The notes under the pieces: model-generated
What the model saw: only the letters and a program-made list of their open reading frames with translations
Databases searched by the model: none
What the model was told of the DNA's origin: nothing
Shown here: in pieces, positions 23,268-36,369 of the stretch
Numbering within the stretch: position 1 is the first letter of the stretch
How the letters are laid out: each line of letters begins with the position of its first letter
Source of the DNA: Asterochloris sp. CNOR1
Lineage: Eukaryota > Chlorophyta > Trebouxiophyceae > Trebouxiales > Trebouxiaceae
Length of the DNA: 64,000 bases
Assembly (NCBI GenBank): GCA_963969365.1
Contig: OZ017754.1
Span: forward strand, 1-64,000
Direction of reading: 5' to 3'
Program-made: the position numbers and the translations under genes

Positions 23268-26200
23268 ATGACTTCCAAGGAAGAACCTTCAGGTGGGCAG
23301 ATCGAAAGGAACTGATGAGCTGCAGCTTCCAGAGCCGTCTCAAGGCATATGCAGCAAACATGCATTCCTGTGCTGCAGGCACTGACCAGGATGAAGCCCA
23401 CCAGTACAGCAGCGACAGGTGGCTCACCTGCATCCATTTCTCCTGGAATGCTGTTGATTTGGTTCACATCCTGGGACCGCCCCCTGCTTGCTCCTGCCCA
23501 GACATGATGCTGCCTGCAGTGAGGCACCGTCAGACATCTCACTGACCGACAATGAGGACGCTGGCTCTGAGGAGGTGTGCTGCACAGGCAGAGTGCTGTG
23601 CCATGCCGTTTAAAGTGCATTGTGGCCAGTGCTGTGGCAGACACGTCCTCAAGGGCGGCTAGTGCTGTGTCATGCTTGGTGGCTGCTTGACTGGCAGACA
23701 TCAGGCAGCGCTGCCTCCCCCCCCCTGTGCCTGATGACCTGTCAGGCATACATGTAAAAAGGGTGCCCGCAAACTGAGCAGCAAGCAGCTCTGGCAGCTA
23801 AGTGCATGCTGTAAGCAGGGGAACCCGCTTTGTCCCCATTGGTCAGGCAGCTGCCGTCTGCATTACCCATCCAGCCTATGAACATCCCACCAGCCATGCG
23901 TGGCCTCCTGTGCAGGCTTTCCGCGACGAGCATGCAGAGGATGCCCACAGGGGCCTGGCAGCTGAGGAGCCCGACTCCCCCCATGCTCAGCACCACCAAG
24001 CCGGTGAGTCGGTCTTACATTGGCCCAAACCAGATGTCTGGCAGGCCCAGCATGCATGAGCAGCATGGCACAGCAGCATCTCAGAGAGCAGCATGCGCTC
24101 TCATAGTTGAAGCTCTGTGTTCACATGTATGCCTGAGCTCAGAGAGCCTGAGAGCTTGGCTCAGCCAGTAGGCTGGCATCTTTGTGTCTCACTCTGGGTC
24201 AGAAACCTCAATGGGCCACATACAAGGCAGTCAAGTTGGCCTGCAAGCAAGCTCCTGGAGGAAAGCTTTGTCATCCGGTGCGTGCACAGCACAGCCTTTG
24301 CAGCACTTCCCCAAACCCTGCAGGGCAGGGCGTCGCAGGCCGGCTTGCTGCATGACGGCTCCTTAGGCTTGCTTTAGCAATCTCACTGTCTGCTGCTTGC
24401 CCTGCTGCAGCGCTGGAGGAGCTTCGGCGAGGTGCCCCTGAGCAGCAACCAACAGGCGAGCAAGATACATCTGCGCAGCGAGAGCAAGACTCTGCCGCCC
24501 CTGTGGCTGCAGCGCTTGCGCAGGCAGCTGTGGCATCCGCAGTGGAACGCGCTGAGCAGGTGAAGCCATGGACCGCTTGTGGTGCATGGGCTGGTGTTTC
24601 AAACAGGTTTCGAACTGTTTGACTTCAAGCCTGGCAGATAGTTTTACCATGGTTGCTGCCTGCTTGGCTCTGCTGCACATGACGTTGCGTCACTTGTTGA
24701 CCTGCACCGCCCTCATGCATCTGGGCGGGAGCGGCAGCCTCATGCAACAGCCCTCTGTTCGGGTGCCTGGAGGCGTATGCTCTGCTCTCCGTCCCTTATG
24801 ACAGATCTGCATTTCGCAGGAGGCGGCTGCAGGCAGTCAAGCAGAGCACGGCTTGTTGACAGATCTGTGACCCTGCAGGAGGAGGGTGCAGGCAGCCACA
24901 CAGACCACGACGCTGCCAGCCCCGTGGCAGGCAACGGCAGGCACGAAATGCCAGCTGCTGCTGCCGAGGCCGAGCCCGCTGAGTCGGCCGTCGCTGAGGC
25001 AGAGCGCAATGCTGAGATTGAGAAGGCAGAGCATGAACAGCCAGCTGCTTCTCATGAGGCGGAGCACGAGGTGCCTGCTGCTGAGCAGGCAGAGGGTGAG
25101 GAGCCCGCTGCTGCTGAGGCAGAGCTGGAGGCGCCCGAGGGGTTGAGCAGCAACGGTGGGGACAGCCCTGTGCTGGTGGAGCGCCCGCAGGCCCCGGAGG
25201 CTGAATCTGAGGCTCCCGAGGCTGAGGCTGAGGCTCCCGAGGCTGAGATTGAGGCTCTCGAGGCTGAGGCTGAGGCTAAAGCTGAGGCTCCCTCTTCCAG
25301 CAGCCACCAAATACAAGCTGTGCTTGCTGACAGTGATTCTGGTCGCCGTGAGCAGGAGCAGCCGTCGGCTGCTACCTCTGGCAGCAGCGGCCGCAGTGCG
25401 CAGCCAGGGGCAACCAGCACGGAGTGCCCCATTGATGTGAGGGGGATGCTGGAGAAGGCGGCAGCACAGGCTGGCAGCTCGCAAGAGGTCGGCAATTGCT
25501 TTGACGCTCACTTGCTTGAGACAGGGTCGTGATCAGCATGGTGGAGCATCTGCTGATCCTCTGCTGCACCACAAGTGGCATGCTCACTCCAACAGGTGTT
25601 GCTCATGTGAACACATCATCAGCTCAGCCCTTTACAATCTGCTGCCCCACGCCACAGATGTGCTGGCATCTGTTCAGTTTTATTACATTCTTCCTCTGCC
25701 TGTGTGGCACCTGCAGAGCTCCCACTCAGTGGTGCACGGTGCTGCGCAAGGGTGATAGCCGTCGCAGCAGTGTTTCGTGGGGGCCCACAGCCCACCTCAC
25801 TGCTGTTGGGCGTGTGATGCATGAGCAGTTGATGGCCACATACCCTTTTGCAGGGGGGCTGTGCCTAGCATGGCAGATGAGTAGGGTTATCTGCCCTCCC
25901 TTCTGGTATCTTGAAACCAGGGCTAGGCGCTCTGCAAGCACGTTGCAAATGCAGCACATCCCTGCAGGGGTCCCCAAAGCAAGGGTGGGGTTTAGAGGGC
26001 GCATATGACTTCCCCACAATGTGCTGAAACCCCCCCTGCAATGATCCTGCAGGGCTCCCAGCACATGTTTTCAGATGGCGCTCAAGGCTGTAGCATCAGG
26101 TCCTGTTGATCTGCCCACCCTAGGGCTCTGTCACCACTCTGTTTGTCACTTCTGGCTGCAGGCAAGAGTCGATGCTGTGCAGCACCAATCGGTGCTGCGT

Positions 26201-29200
26201 GGATTACGCAGCCTGCGTGGATTACGCACTCACACATGATCCCTAACTTGCACTGAGATCACACGGGCCCCTGCAGGCTCATTCCCGGCCAGCAGGCAGC
26301 ACTGGCCCAAGGGCAGGCATGGGCGGCTCAGGGCTTTCGCTGGGGCCGGCCCCGCGCAGGCCGGGCACGTCAGGCGTCGCATTGCGCAGCGGCAGCGGGC
26401 GGGCCACGCCCACCAGCAGCGCGTCAGGCGCAGCTGCAGGTAACGCTGCTCCCTGGCTGGGTATCCTGATGCGCTCAGGTGCCAGCCCCCAATGTTAGCC
26501 AGGGCACAGCAAAGCCTGCATACTGGGCTACACAGATTGTTCAGTGCTCGACTTGGGGTAAGAGACCCTCAGCCTTTCTGGTCATGAAGCTGTTGCTCAT
26601 GCTGCCGGAAAAGTACATCAAGGGCAGCGGATATCTTGCATGACCTCACCCTGAAGCCTGCCACTTCCTTGTGCCGTCACCTTGATCTGCCATCTCTGCT
26701 GCAGCTTGCCTCCAGGCAGGAGCTGGTGAAATGCTCACTTAGCATGACAAAACATACTGTTTTGTGCCATCCACTCACGTTACCATCGCCGTTACGGGCG
26801 GCCACACGCAGGGGCTGGCAGCTGCTGTTCCACCCTGCAGGCTACTTACTTTCATTGCTGCCGTTGTCGCAGGTGGCCCCCAGGCAGGAGGTGGAGGCCG
26901 CCCGTCCACCCCTGCAGGCCTCGGCGGCGGCCTGCCGGGGCCCCGCCAGGCGCAGCAGCAGGCTGGCGCTGGGGAGGCAGGGCAGGCAGGTGCTGCAAGT
27001 GGCAGGGCGGCTGGCCCCGCTCGCCCGGCTGCTCCTGTGGGCCTGGGGGGTGGCCTGCCGCCTGCTGCCGGCGCAAGGGGTGCAGGGCAGGGCAGCGGCG
27101 CAGGGCCAGTCGTGGCCCAGCGCAGGGCCCCTGCGGCGACAGACAATGTGCCGGCCAATGGTGAGGCAGGGCTGCCCAATGCAGCCTTCCCCACAGTCAG
27201 CCTGGCTGCATGGGGCGTATGAGCCTCCAGCTCAGACCGTGCCGGTGAATGGGCTGGCAGGTGCCAGGGAGCGCACTCTCTTGCCCCCTATGACAGTTAG
27301 CTGTTTGTAAGAGATGAGTCTGCAGTTCAGCTGGCTTGTCGGCCTATGAGCCAGGCCAGGCAGTACTCAAGATCTGCACCCTGCTGCTCTTCATGCTTAG
27401 CCAGGGCAGTTAGGCTGGGCCCAGCCCAGCTGTCTTGAAGAGGCATGACAGCAACGCAGTGGTTCCATGTGCAGGCGCCAGGGAGCAGCCCGTCGCCAAC
27501 GAGGTCTCCGCAGCGCCCGCAGAGGACCCCAAGACGCAGGCCCTGCGCGCCAAGGTCCAGGCCCTGAGGGTGCTGCTGGTGCGGATTGCGATGAGGCTGA
27601 CGCAGAGCCTGTCCAGCAGCGTGGTGCAGCAGGTCAACCACAGGTGCGGGGGTCTGGGCTGGGATGCTCTCTGCTGTGCTGCGCAGCCTGGTGCACCAGC
27701 TAGTCTGCCACAGGTGACCCCTCCATGTGTAACCTGCAGGGCGCCGCAGAAGGCTACTGACTTGACATCTTCGCACATCGGTGCAGGGTGGACCTGGCTG
27801 AGCGCCTCGGCATCATGCAAGCAGGTCCTGCCGCGATCTCAGACTGGCCCTGCAGTCTGCCATGACTAGCCCATCCTGAGATTGGTTTTAGACTCCAGAC
27901 CTGCCCTGCAGGTCGCCTTTGCTGAGCACATCCCGCACGTTGAGAACTTTGCTGCAGGCTGGACCTGGCTGAGCGTCTGCGCATCCCCCGGTCAGGCCCT
28001 GCACGCCCTCAGAGCGGCCTGCAAGACGCAGTGGTGGAGGGGCAGAAGCTGGAGCAGGACGGTCCCGGGGAGTTGCTGCCGCTGGAGGTCACTGTGCTGG
28101 TGATCGGCCCCAAGGGGGTGGGCAAGAGCTCCACCATCAACAGCCTCCTGGGGGAGAACAGAGCCCCTGTCAGCCACACTGGTGAGCACTCATCTCAGAA
28201 GGCCTGCAGGTTTTGCCTGCAAGTGAGAGTAGAGATGGCACACCAGGAGTTTGGCAGAAGATTGCATGTAAGGGCTCTGCATCTCTCTTAAACGTTTCAC
28301 ACATGTGCCTGCAGGTGAGGGGCGGGAAGGCATTCGCATGTATCGCGGCGACTTTGAGGGAATCCCTCTGCGCTTGATAGACACCCCTGGGCTGGAGGTG
28401 TCCCAGGCGGAGATGGGCAGCAACCTGGAGAAGCTGGGCAAGATCAAGTAAGCGGACAGGGTTCAGGGTTTGACCTGTGTACTGTGTATCCTGACGGGAG
28501 CTTCAATAGGGACACTTGACAGCAGCCTTTGCACATGTCAACATGAGCTGATGAAGCATTACCTGAGCCCCTTTTCACCAGTGGTTGGTGGGTAGAGGGG
28601 ACTGCTGCCTGTAGCAGGTTCAATGTTCTGCCTGCACATTGTGCCATTTGTGCTGTGAGGTCCAGGCAGTCTGCTACTGCCTGTGCTGCCCCTGCACACT
28701 ATGCTTACTTCAGGGTGCTGAGCACCTGCTCCCTGGGGTATGATTACACTCTTTGATGAGGCCAGTGCCGCAGCAGCAGGCACTGAAGGTGCTGTGTGGC
28801 TGCTTGCAGGCGGGCGTACAAGAAACACAAGCCTGACATTGTCATGTACGTGGACCGCGCAGACGTCATCAGGCGCAACTTCGAGGACGAGCCCCTGCTG
28901 CGCACCATCACGCAGGTTAGGCAATAGGGTTCAGGGTTTAGGGCTGCTGCCGGCTTCTGTGTGTCAGTGGACAGCCCATCCCGCAGCTGCACCGGGGATC
29001 ATAATGCCTTGACCCCCCCTCATCTTGCGGACCACGGGACATTTGAGCGTGACTGCCACCACTGCTTAGGGAGCCAGGCCTCCTTGCAGGCAGTGCCCCT
29101 CACGCAGTCAGCCGCGTGCCAGCCGCACAAGCTGCTGCACTGCACAATGGCTGAGGTACAGGAGCGGGCTGTGGGTCTGGCCAGCCACCAGCTCAATGCA

Positions 29201-32200
29201 ATCCAACAAGGCAGCGCTCCTTGCCTGTCCCTGGCGCTCTGTGCTTGACAGGTTCAGCTCGTTCCCATTCAAACCCTGGCAGCCATCCACAGTTATTAGC
29301 AAAACAGGGCAGGAACCCCTGCCTTCCATCCTGAGCACCCCTGCGTATACCTCATCTGTCTCACTGCAGGTGTTTGGGCAGGAGATGTGGTTCAACACCA
29401 TCGTGGTGTTTACCCACAGCAATGCTCAGCCGCCAGACAACTCCCAAGGGTGAGGCAAACATCTTGCTGACCTATGTGTGTGGCGTGGCAGCGCGCTGTT
29501 GTGGTGAGACACGCAGGGGCTGTCTGGCTCCCAATGCTGCACATGATCTGCTGGTGCACCGCTTCAAGCAGCAGTCTCAAATCATGCTGGATACAAAGGT
29601 TGGCGATCCTGTGCAAAGTCACAAGAAACCAGTATATTTGTTGAAGTCAGCTGGTTCTTTGCTGGGGTATCCTCACTCATGACTTCTCATGCTGCAGGCA
29701 GCCGTTGACCTTTGAGCAGTTTTTCCAGCCGCGGCAGCAGGTTACCACAACTGCCATCAGGTGGGCTTGGCCTGTTGCTATGTCAAGCCTTACCATATCA
29801 GTGTAGCATAGTCTGTCAGATCTTTGGTCTTGCCTTGCATGGGCAGCTGTGTACACACGGTGCAGTGCTTTGCCTGGGTGAGCCTGCCCGCTGTCATAGG
29901 TGCTCTGGGGCATGTCCTTGTTGAGACTTGTGTACAGATCAGTATGGTCTCCAGGTCCTGCAGCGGCATTGAAGCTGCCTTCATAGGCAGCTGCACATGC
30001 ACTGTGCAGTGCTTTGCACAGCATGCTGGCTGCATCTGGCAAGCCTGCGCACGTCTGCTGTTGAATGGCTGTACAGATTGACGGCAGGCCAGTACTCGGC
30101 AGGCAGCATGTGCCAGCTCGCTCCAGCATGAGCTTCGAGCTCTGTGAGCTGCCAGCCTCCAGGTGCGTACAGGCTGCAAGCCCAGGAAGGTTAGACATTG
30201 CACAACTCCTCCTGTCCTGTGCAGGCAAGCCGCCCAGGACCGACGTCTGATGTGCCCCATGGCGGGCGCGGAGAACCACCCGCGGTGCCGCAGGAACGAG
30301 CAGGGGCAGCCCCTGCTGGTCAACGGCGTAGCCTGGCAGCAGTACCTCATGCTTCTGATGATGTCCACCAAGCTGCTCACGGAGTGCGACAAAGTCCTGA
30401 AGGTGGGGCCCAATGCCTTGTGCAGCCAGCGGCTAGGGTGCAGGAAGCAAACTCATCTTCAAGGGAAGGGGTCTGCGGCCCCTGCAGGGCACGTGGGGTG
30501 TCCAGAGCGCGGCCAAGTGTTCCACAGAGCTGTGTCTCAAAGCACCTTTCCTGAAATTGATGTCTCATTCCTGGATGCCATGTTCCCTGCTCTGCCCCCC
30601 AGAGACCAATTGCATCGAACCACGCCGCTGCGGGTTTTGTTGCATCTGTGGGCATCGGCTGCTCCACCTCCAGCTCCAGCTTTGTGGCTGCTCTGCACTG
30701 GTGCAGAGGCAGCCTGCCCACAGCATGAGAGGCTCCACAGAGCACATGCTTGTCATTCTACAGCAGGGGACGGCTTTTCCGTACCGTAAGCATGCCCCTA
30801 CACGGGGAGCTGCATGTCAGATGATGCATCAGTGCAGCACCCTGCGGACGTCGAGCGCTCAGCAGCTGTGCAGATTGCCTCGGCTGCATTCTGTTCTGTG
30901 CCAGGGCAGGGCAGTGACTTCTCTCGCCCTGGCACCTCGGGGGACACTCCTCTGCTGTGGGCATGTGTTCATCTGTATCAGGCAGCACATGGAGTCATCT
31001 CTTGGTTCCCTGCATGTCCACGAGCAGGCCTGGGAGCAGCCTGATGTGGTGAAGCAGCACAGCACCTTCCGCAGCACCCAGCACTCGGTGGCTCCTCACC
31101 GCTGCGCACAGTTCAGGAGCTGAACTCCCCACTGCTGCATGGGACATCCTCCTCCTAGGCAGCGCCTTGTCTTACCTCCTTTTGTGCTGTGCAGATCCGT
31201 GAGCAGGCCTCTGCCTCCCGAGAGCAGCGTGACATGATCCGGATGATGACGGCCATGCAGCGTCAGGTTCCCATGGCCTACCTGATGAACCAGTTTGCCA
31301 GTCCACACCAGGTCAGAACACAGACTGCTGCTTGTCTGGGGGGGTGGCCCTGGTACCAAGGGGTGGCACTTAAGTCATGTGCCTGTGTGGGGGTCTTGCT
31401 TTGGGTTTCTTTTACCAGCATCGCCATTTTGTGGCAGCAGCAACGCCTTCTCCACCTTTTGTCAGCTTTGTCTGCCTCCTGTGGGGAATGTTGCTTCGCC
31501 TGCAAATTGGAACTTGCTCACAGATTGCAGTTTCACAGGGATCAGCAACGCTGCCCGCCTCCTGCAAGCTTTGTCTGCCTTTTGTGGCTGTCTTCCTTTG
31601 GCCTGCGACCCTGCACGCGTTCCCCTCACAAGCCTGCCCTGTGTACGCTGCAGGCCAAGAGGCTGCCCCAGCAGTCGCAGGTGGACCAGGTTCCTATCCC
31701 CACTGCAGGGGAGCTGAAGAAGCTGGACCCTGCAAAGCAGCAGGCTGAGGTCAGTCACCAGGCAGTGCTCTGAATTGATTTGCTGGGCAGGGCTCTGGAG
31801 TCAGTTGATGGGTCGTCAGGGAGAGAGACATCAAGACTTATCTCAAGTCTTGAGGGCACCCTGAGCTGCGCATTGCTTCTCAACAAGTGGGCATGCCAAA
31901 GCACGCTCTGCCTGCCAGGCCCCCTGCCATCAGCAGTTTGAACACCCTGATTGTGACGTTCAGTGTTTGGAAGTTCCTGCAGGATCCCCTGCAGGAGGGC
32001 TGCCTAGACTTTCCCACCTCCCCCACCCACTCATGTGGTTTTTCTCAGCCACTCCCCTTGGACATGCGCATCTAACCCCCACCCCCTGCAGGAACGCCGG
32101 CGCCGCCTGTTTGAGAAGCAGGCCAAGGAGGATGAGCTGGCGCACACCATGGCTCGGGAGCTGCCCCCCACGGGGTCCCAGGTGCCCATGCTGGTGGACC

Positions 32201-35200
32201 CAACCTTTGAGGCTGTGCAGCGCGTGGACCGCTACACCATCATGCAGGACCAGAGGATGCACCCCGCCAGCTTTGCGTGAGTGACTGACCGTAATGGTGA
32301 CACTAATAATCTGTGTGGGCCGCGGACCACCGATACTTTGAGCAGTGCAGGCACCCTGTCTGTGAGTCTCAGGAAGAGCTCCACAGCATCAGGGGTTGCT
32401 GTTTGTGTTTGTGGTTTTGCCTGCAGCTGCGATTTGGCTGTATCGGCGGCCATCTGCATCCTGCCACCCTGGCAGTCTTTGCCCGTTCTCGCACTTCAGG
32501 CTGCAGTTTGGGATGTGCCATGTGGAATGTGTTGGCAGCTAAAGGCTGCACTCTGCCAAGGCTTCAAGCCTCTGCTTTGACCTAAGATTCCAGGCTGCGG
32601 CTTTAGCTATGTTGGCGGGCACAGGCAAACCTGCCAAGCTTGGATAAGTATTTGACTGCTCCTGCCTGGCCGTGGTCCCCAGGTTGCAGCACACGGCCGA
32701 TACAGGGTTGCATGTCTTGGGCAGGACTCACCCTCCAAGCGGAGCAGAGGTATTCTGCTAGCTCTGCAGGACGAACAGGCTGGGTTGGAGCTGAAAGGAG
32801 GTGTTGGTGCTGAGGACTGGAGCTGCTTTGCTGCCATGTTGCTTTGCAGGCTGCTCCACGTAAGGGGTGTTTAGACTTCAGTGCACCAAAACCTACCTGG
32901 GTTGCCTGTTGGCCATGCCTTTCCCTGCATCTAGTGTGTGGCTAAGTGCTTTGCTCTCATACACAGGGGCATCAGGCCATCAGACTGCAGGCGTTGCATG
33001 GCTGCTTGTGGCTTTACGCTCCCCACCTGCCCTTCTGCAGGCAACAAAATTGCCATACAAGCTGCTTCAGCACCCACGTGTGTCGCAGTTACTTTGCCCG
33101 CTTGAGCATCAGAGCAGCCCCATGCTGTGCGGCAGGGCTTCCAATAGGGTATCAAACTGATGCAGCTTGACAAGCACTGTAGACTACATTGTCTGCAGGA
33201 GACCACGGAGCTTATTGTATTGCATGTGTCCTTTCTTGTGCGAATCGCTCTGACCAGATCTGAGGTGAATCCTCTTGTGCTGCAGGCCAGTAAAGGGTGA
33301 CCCCATTGAGTTTGACGACAACTTGCATGCATTCCACGCCGTCAAGGACCTGGCCCTGCGCAAGCCTGGCACCTACATTGATGGCATCCCTGCACGTGCC
33401 ATGACCCAGGTCTCGGTCAGCAAGGACGCCCACCATGTCATGGTGAGCAGGCCCCTGCGCTGCAGTCACAGCCAAGCTCCCCGAGTCTACAATGTCCAGG
33501 GTGACTGTAAATGCCCACTGAATCACGCCTGTGGTTGAGCGCTCTGTGATTGAGCCCTATGTCTCTCCTGAGGGGCATGGCCCCCCTGAGGTCAGATGTG
33601 AGTGGAAGCCTGTGCCCAATTCTGCTTTTGATCTGGCCTACATTCTGTTTGAGAGGGGCTGCTGCCTCATGCGGAGCCATCTGGTCAGGTACACTTGCTG
33701 AGACCAGATGCCACAAGCTCTCCAGCAGGCGGTGGAACAGAAAGGCACAGGCCTGGGGGGTTCTGATTTCCCCCTGTCCAAGGGGGAACTCAACTCCCTG
33801 CTGGAGAGATGGTGGCAGTCTGTTACTCATGCTCATGGAGCTGCTTGATGGCAAGCTGAGGGAGTGTCAGGAGATGCTGTATTGCAGTCTCAGACACAGG
33901 TGCCCTGTTGGTAGCAGGAGCCTTCACGACCTCTGATTGTCCATATCTGCCCTGCATGCTGTTGTACAGCTTGGTGATTGCTTGTCTGAAGTGGTCAGCA
34001 TTGCAGGCAGCGTCAAGCTGCACGGCCTTGAGTTCACTGGTCAGTGTCTAAGAATAATTGAGCAGCCTTACAGGCTGGCCTTGCCGTGGGCATGATAAAT
34101 GTGATGTGGATGCCACCTGTCATTGCTGTGTAGAGGTGTCCTGTCTGCGGCTGCTTCCCTTGAGCCCACTGTAGTTTGTACCTGCTGTCAAAATTTGATT
34201 TGCTGTCCCTTGCCCTGCCTGCAGTCAGATGTGGAGATGTCCTTCTGGCAACGTGCCGGAGCGTGGGTGGCCACCCCCTGGTTCCAGGTGCAGGGCCCGC
34301 TGGGGGGCAGCGAGTACCTGTACTCTGCGCGGGTGCATGCCCAGACCAAGCGCATGCTGCCGGAGGGGCGCAAGGGGAAGCTGGTGGTGGGGCTGATGGC
34401 CTCACGCACAAAGGAGGGCGTGTTCAACCTGCCTAAGGAGGTGAGGCCGGTGGGCTGCCACCTCAGGCTGAGGCATCATGCATGTGGCAGCTGCACTCTG
34501 AGCCTCAGGGGCTGCCAAGGGTTGCCTGGGCCTTGCACAAACAAGACTGTGTTTAATCTGCACAAGGAGGTGAGGAGAGGGCCTGCCCATGACTCTGGGA
34601 GAGTGGCTTTGGTTGACATGCTTGGCACTGCAACGTTGTAGGGACTTCAGCGCCCCACTGGCTATGGGAGCCTGGGTGGTGTGCTGCCCCCAAAATGCCT
34701 CACTAAAAACAAATTACTGGGTGAAGCAGGTGTGTTGTGCCCCACGTTGCAACTAAGAATCTGATGACCTCACTCCATTGCTTGCTGAGCCCCTGGCTCC
34801 AGACGTCCAGTCCAGGAACACCTAGAGCCTTTAGACGCCTGCACACACAACTCTCATGGATGCCCCTGCTGGCCTTCAGGCTTGGACTGCCCATAAGGGC
34901 ATCCCATGTGGGGATAGTGCTGCACAGCCCTGTAGACGTCAGCCCTCACTGCCTGCAGGGCCCCTGGTTCTGGGCTGCCAAGACTGAGGCGCGCCTCAAG
35001 GTCAGCGATTGGACCAAGGCCTCAGCCACAGCTGTGTTTGGGGAGGGGCGCAACCCCGGGGCGGCCGGGCAGATGATGGGCCGCAAGAATCGGGGCAATC
35101 AGCTGAAGGCGGGCTTGAAGACCAGATTTGGGGATCTGAAGGAGAAGGAGGTGGGTACTGGCTGTACAAGGTTGGCCTTGCTGGGTGAAGGTGACTGGTA

Positions 35201-36369
35201 CCACGGCTGAGGCTGCTCACAACTTTTTTGGGGAGGTTGTGGACAAGGGAGTAGGTTTCTGACCTGAACAGGTGTGCTGCTGGCAACGACTGACAATCAT
35301 GGATCCATGCAAGCAGCGCGCAACAAAGGCAGCAGCTGAAAACGACTGTGATGGTACATCACCTGAGATCTGGATGTACTGCACTGGTGTCAAGGGCTGT
35401 TGCTGTAGGGCAAAACTCGTGGGTACCAGCTTGGTTCCAGATGGCAGAAAGCCATTGCGCAGCACTTCAGGTTGAAGCATCTTGATGTGGGCAGCATGCA
35501 GGGGGGAGGCAGGGATTATGAGAGGTGCCTGGTGTCAAGGGCAACTTGGCTGCCAGCAGGACCTTGCGCTGCACTCTGCAGCACGGCAACCATGTGAAGG
35601 CTGCTGTGAATGCTGTGTGCTGTCATGGGTGAGGCTATGGCTGGACCCGTCATGCTTGTCACAACAGCGCACCTGCTGCCCACTGGTTTATGTGTAGCCA
35701 ACAGCCATATGCGCTGTATCTCAGGGTCACGGCGGACACTGTTCAATACTCTAGCCTGAGGCCCAATTTGCTGCAAGGCTGTATATCAGCCTGTGTTTGT
35801 ACCGGTCTTTCAGGTCAGCTAGCAGGCCTACCTTCACAGACTGCAGCTTGAGGACACTTTTGGAAGGCTTCCACAGACCTGTAGGCCGCTCTCAACTGCA
35901 CGCTTCCAGGCAGGGCCACCCTCCAGTATCCTGCTAGACTGGTCCTGATGCTTGCCCTCTGCCCTGTCTGCAGGCGAGTTTGAGCCATGCAGGCATTGAA
36001 TGCATGGTGGCGCTGCAGCATGCTTGCTGAGGCCTGTCCTGATCTGCCCACAATCTGCCCTGGCCTTGCCTGCAGGCCACCCTGGAGATCGGGCGCCAGG
36101 CTCACAGCGGGCAGTCAAATCTCATGCTGAACAATGCGTTGAGCGTGAGCCTGGACACGCGCAGCAAGGTTTCGGGCTCCACTCAGTTTGACGCCTCCGG
36201 CCAGGGAGTGGTCCGTCTGCAGTACTTTGGGAGCAAGCACCTGGACGGCACAAAGAGCGGGCTGATCATCCTGCTGCCGTTGGCTGCAGCTGCCATTAAC
36301 AAGCTGCGCAGCTTGCGCCACTCTGAGGAGCTGGAAGCAGAGGAGCCTGAATTTTCCTTTATGGCCTGA
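23268..36369 (+). CDS. TOC159: TOC159-type chloroplast preprotein import receptor GTPase
   Basis: Twenty-two exons give 1208 residues: 23268-23292, 23379-23418, 23520-23574, 23916-24003, 24411-24559, 24879-25487, 26277-26439, 26873-27160, 27475-27643, 27958-28181, 28315-28447, 28810-28915, 29370-29449, 29698-29760, 30225-30402, 31195-31311, 31654-31749, 32092-32276, 33286-33442, 34225-34440, 34959-35150, 36076-36369. TOC159 proteins sit in the outer chloroplast envelope, bind transit peptides and drive import. The A-domain (1-about 470) is acidic, with Glu/Ala/Pro repeats in exon 6, then a Gly/Pro/Ala/Arg-rich stretch. The G-domain has P-loop GPKGVGKS (579-586), DTPG, and FGQEMWFNTIVVFTH. The M-domain follows (WVATPWFQVQGPLGG, GPWFWAAKTEARLKVSDW), ending in an acidic 20-residue tail. 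The first three exons are very short (25, 40 and 55 bp) and rest on phase agreement alone. Confidence 0.9.
24800..24915 (+). repeat. Tandem copy of the TOC159 exon 6 acceptor junction (about 58-bp unit)
   Basis: gacagatctgcatttcgcag (24800) and gacagatctgtgaccctgca (24858) precede near-identical exon starts. The true one encodes EEGAGSHTDHD from 24879; the upstream copy encodes EAAAGSQAEHG and then hits a stop. The upstream copy keeps a usable CGCAG acceptor, but splicing to it would truncate the protein. Confidence 0.8.
27782..28020 (+). repeat. Two-copy duplication of the TOC159 exon 10 acceptor junction (171-bp unit)
   Basis: GTGCAG followed by codons for VDLAERLGI at 27787, and GCTGCAG followed by LDLAERLRI at 27958, both join exon 9 in the correct phase. 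Only the second continues open into the GTPase P-loop; the first meets a stop after about 25 codons. The first could act only as a poison exon or decoy. Confidence 0.8.
28926..28944 (+). repeat. Interstitial telomere-like motif in TOC159 intron 12
   Basis: Just after the exon 12 donor the intron reads agggttcagggtttaggg, i.e. one TTCAGGG and one TTTAGGG unit. A similar piece (agggttcagggtttg) follows the exon 11 donor near 28457. These are too short to be functional telomere, but they match the variant units seen at the chromosome end. Confidence 0.6.
34410..34585 (+). repeat. Tandem copy of the TOC159 exon 20 donor junction (129-bp unit)
   Basis: Exon 20 ends VFNLPKE at 34440, followed by GTGAGG. 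A copy in the following intron reads TVFNLHKE at 34569, again followed by GTGAGG. Here the duplicated unit covers the exon end and the 5' splice site, the mirror image of the acceptor-type copies elsewhere. Confidence 0.8.

Noticed and set aside
24837-25511. Long minus-strand open frame, Leu/Ser-rich repeats
   Set aside because: It is the antisense shadow of the Glu/Ala/Pro-rich TOC159 exon 6; the sense frame fits family, phase and splice sites.
25501-26008. Plus-strand open frame after TOC159 exon 6
   Set aside because: It starts inside the intron in a different frame, shows no domain and no conserved splice partners; taken as chance.
26636-27310. 224-codon plus-strand open frame rich in Arg, Leu and Ala
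   Set aside because: Another frame over TOC159 exon 8; the Gly/Pro/Ala frame agrees in phase with exons 7 and 9, and this one has no splice context.
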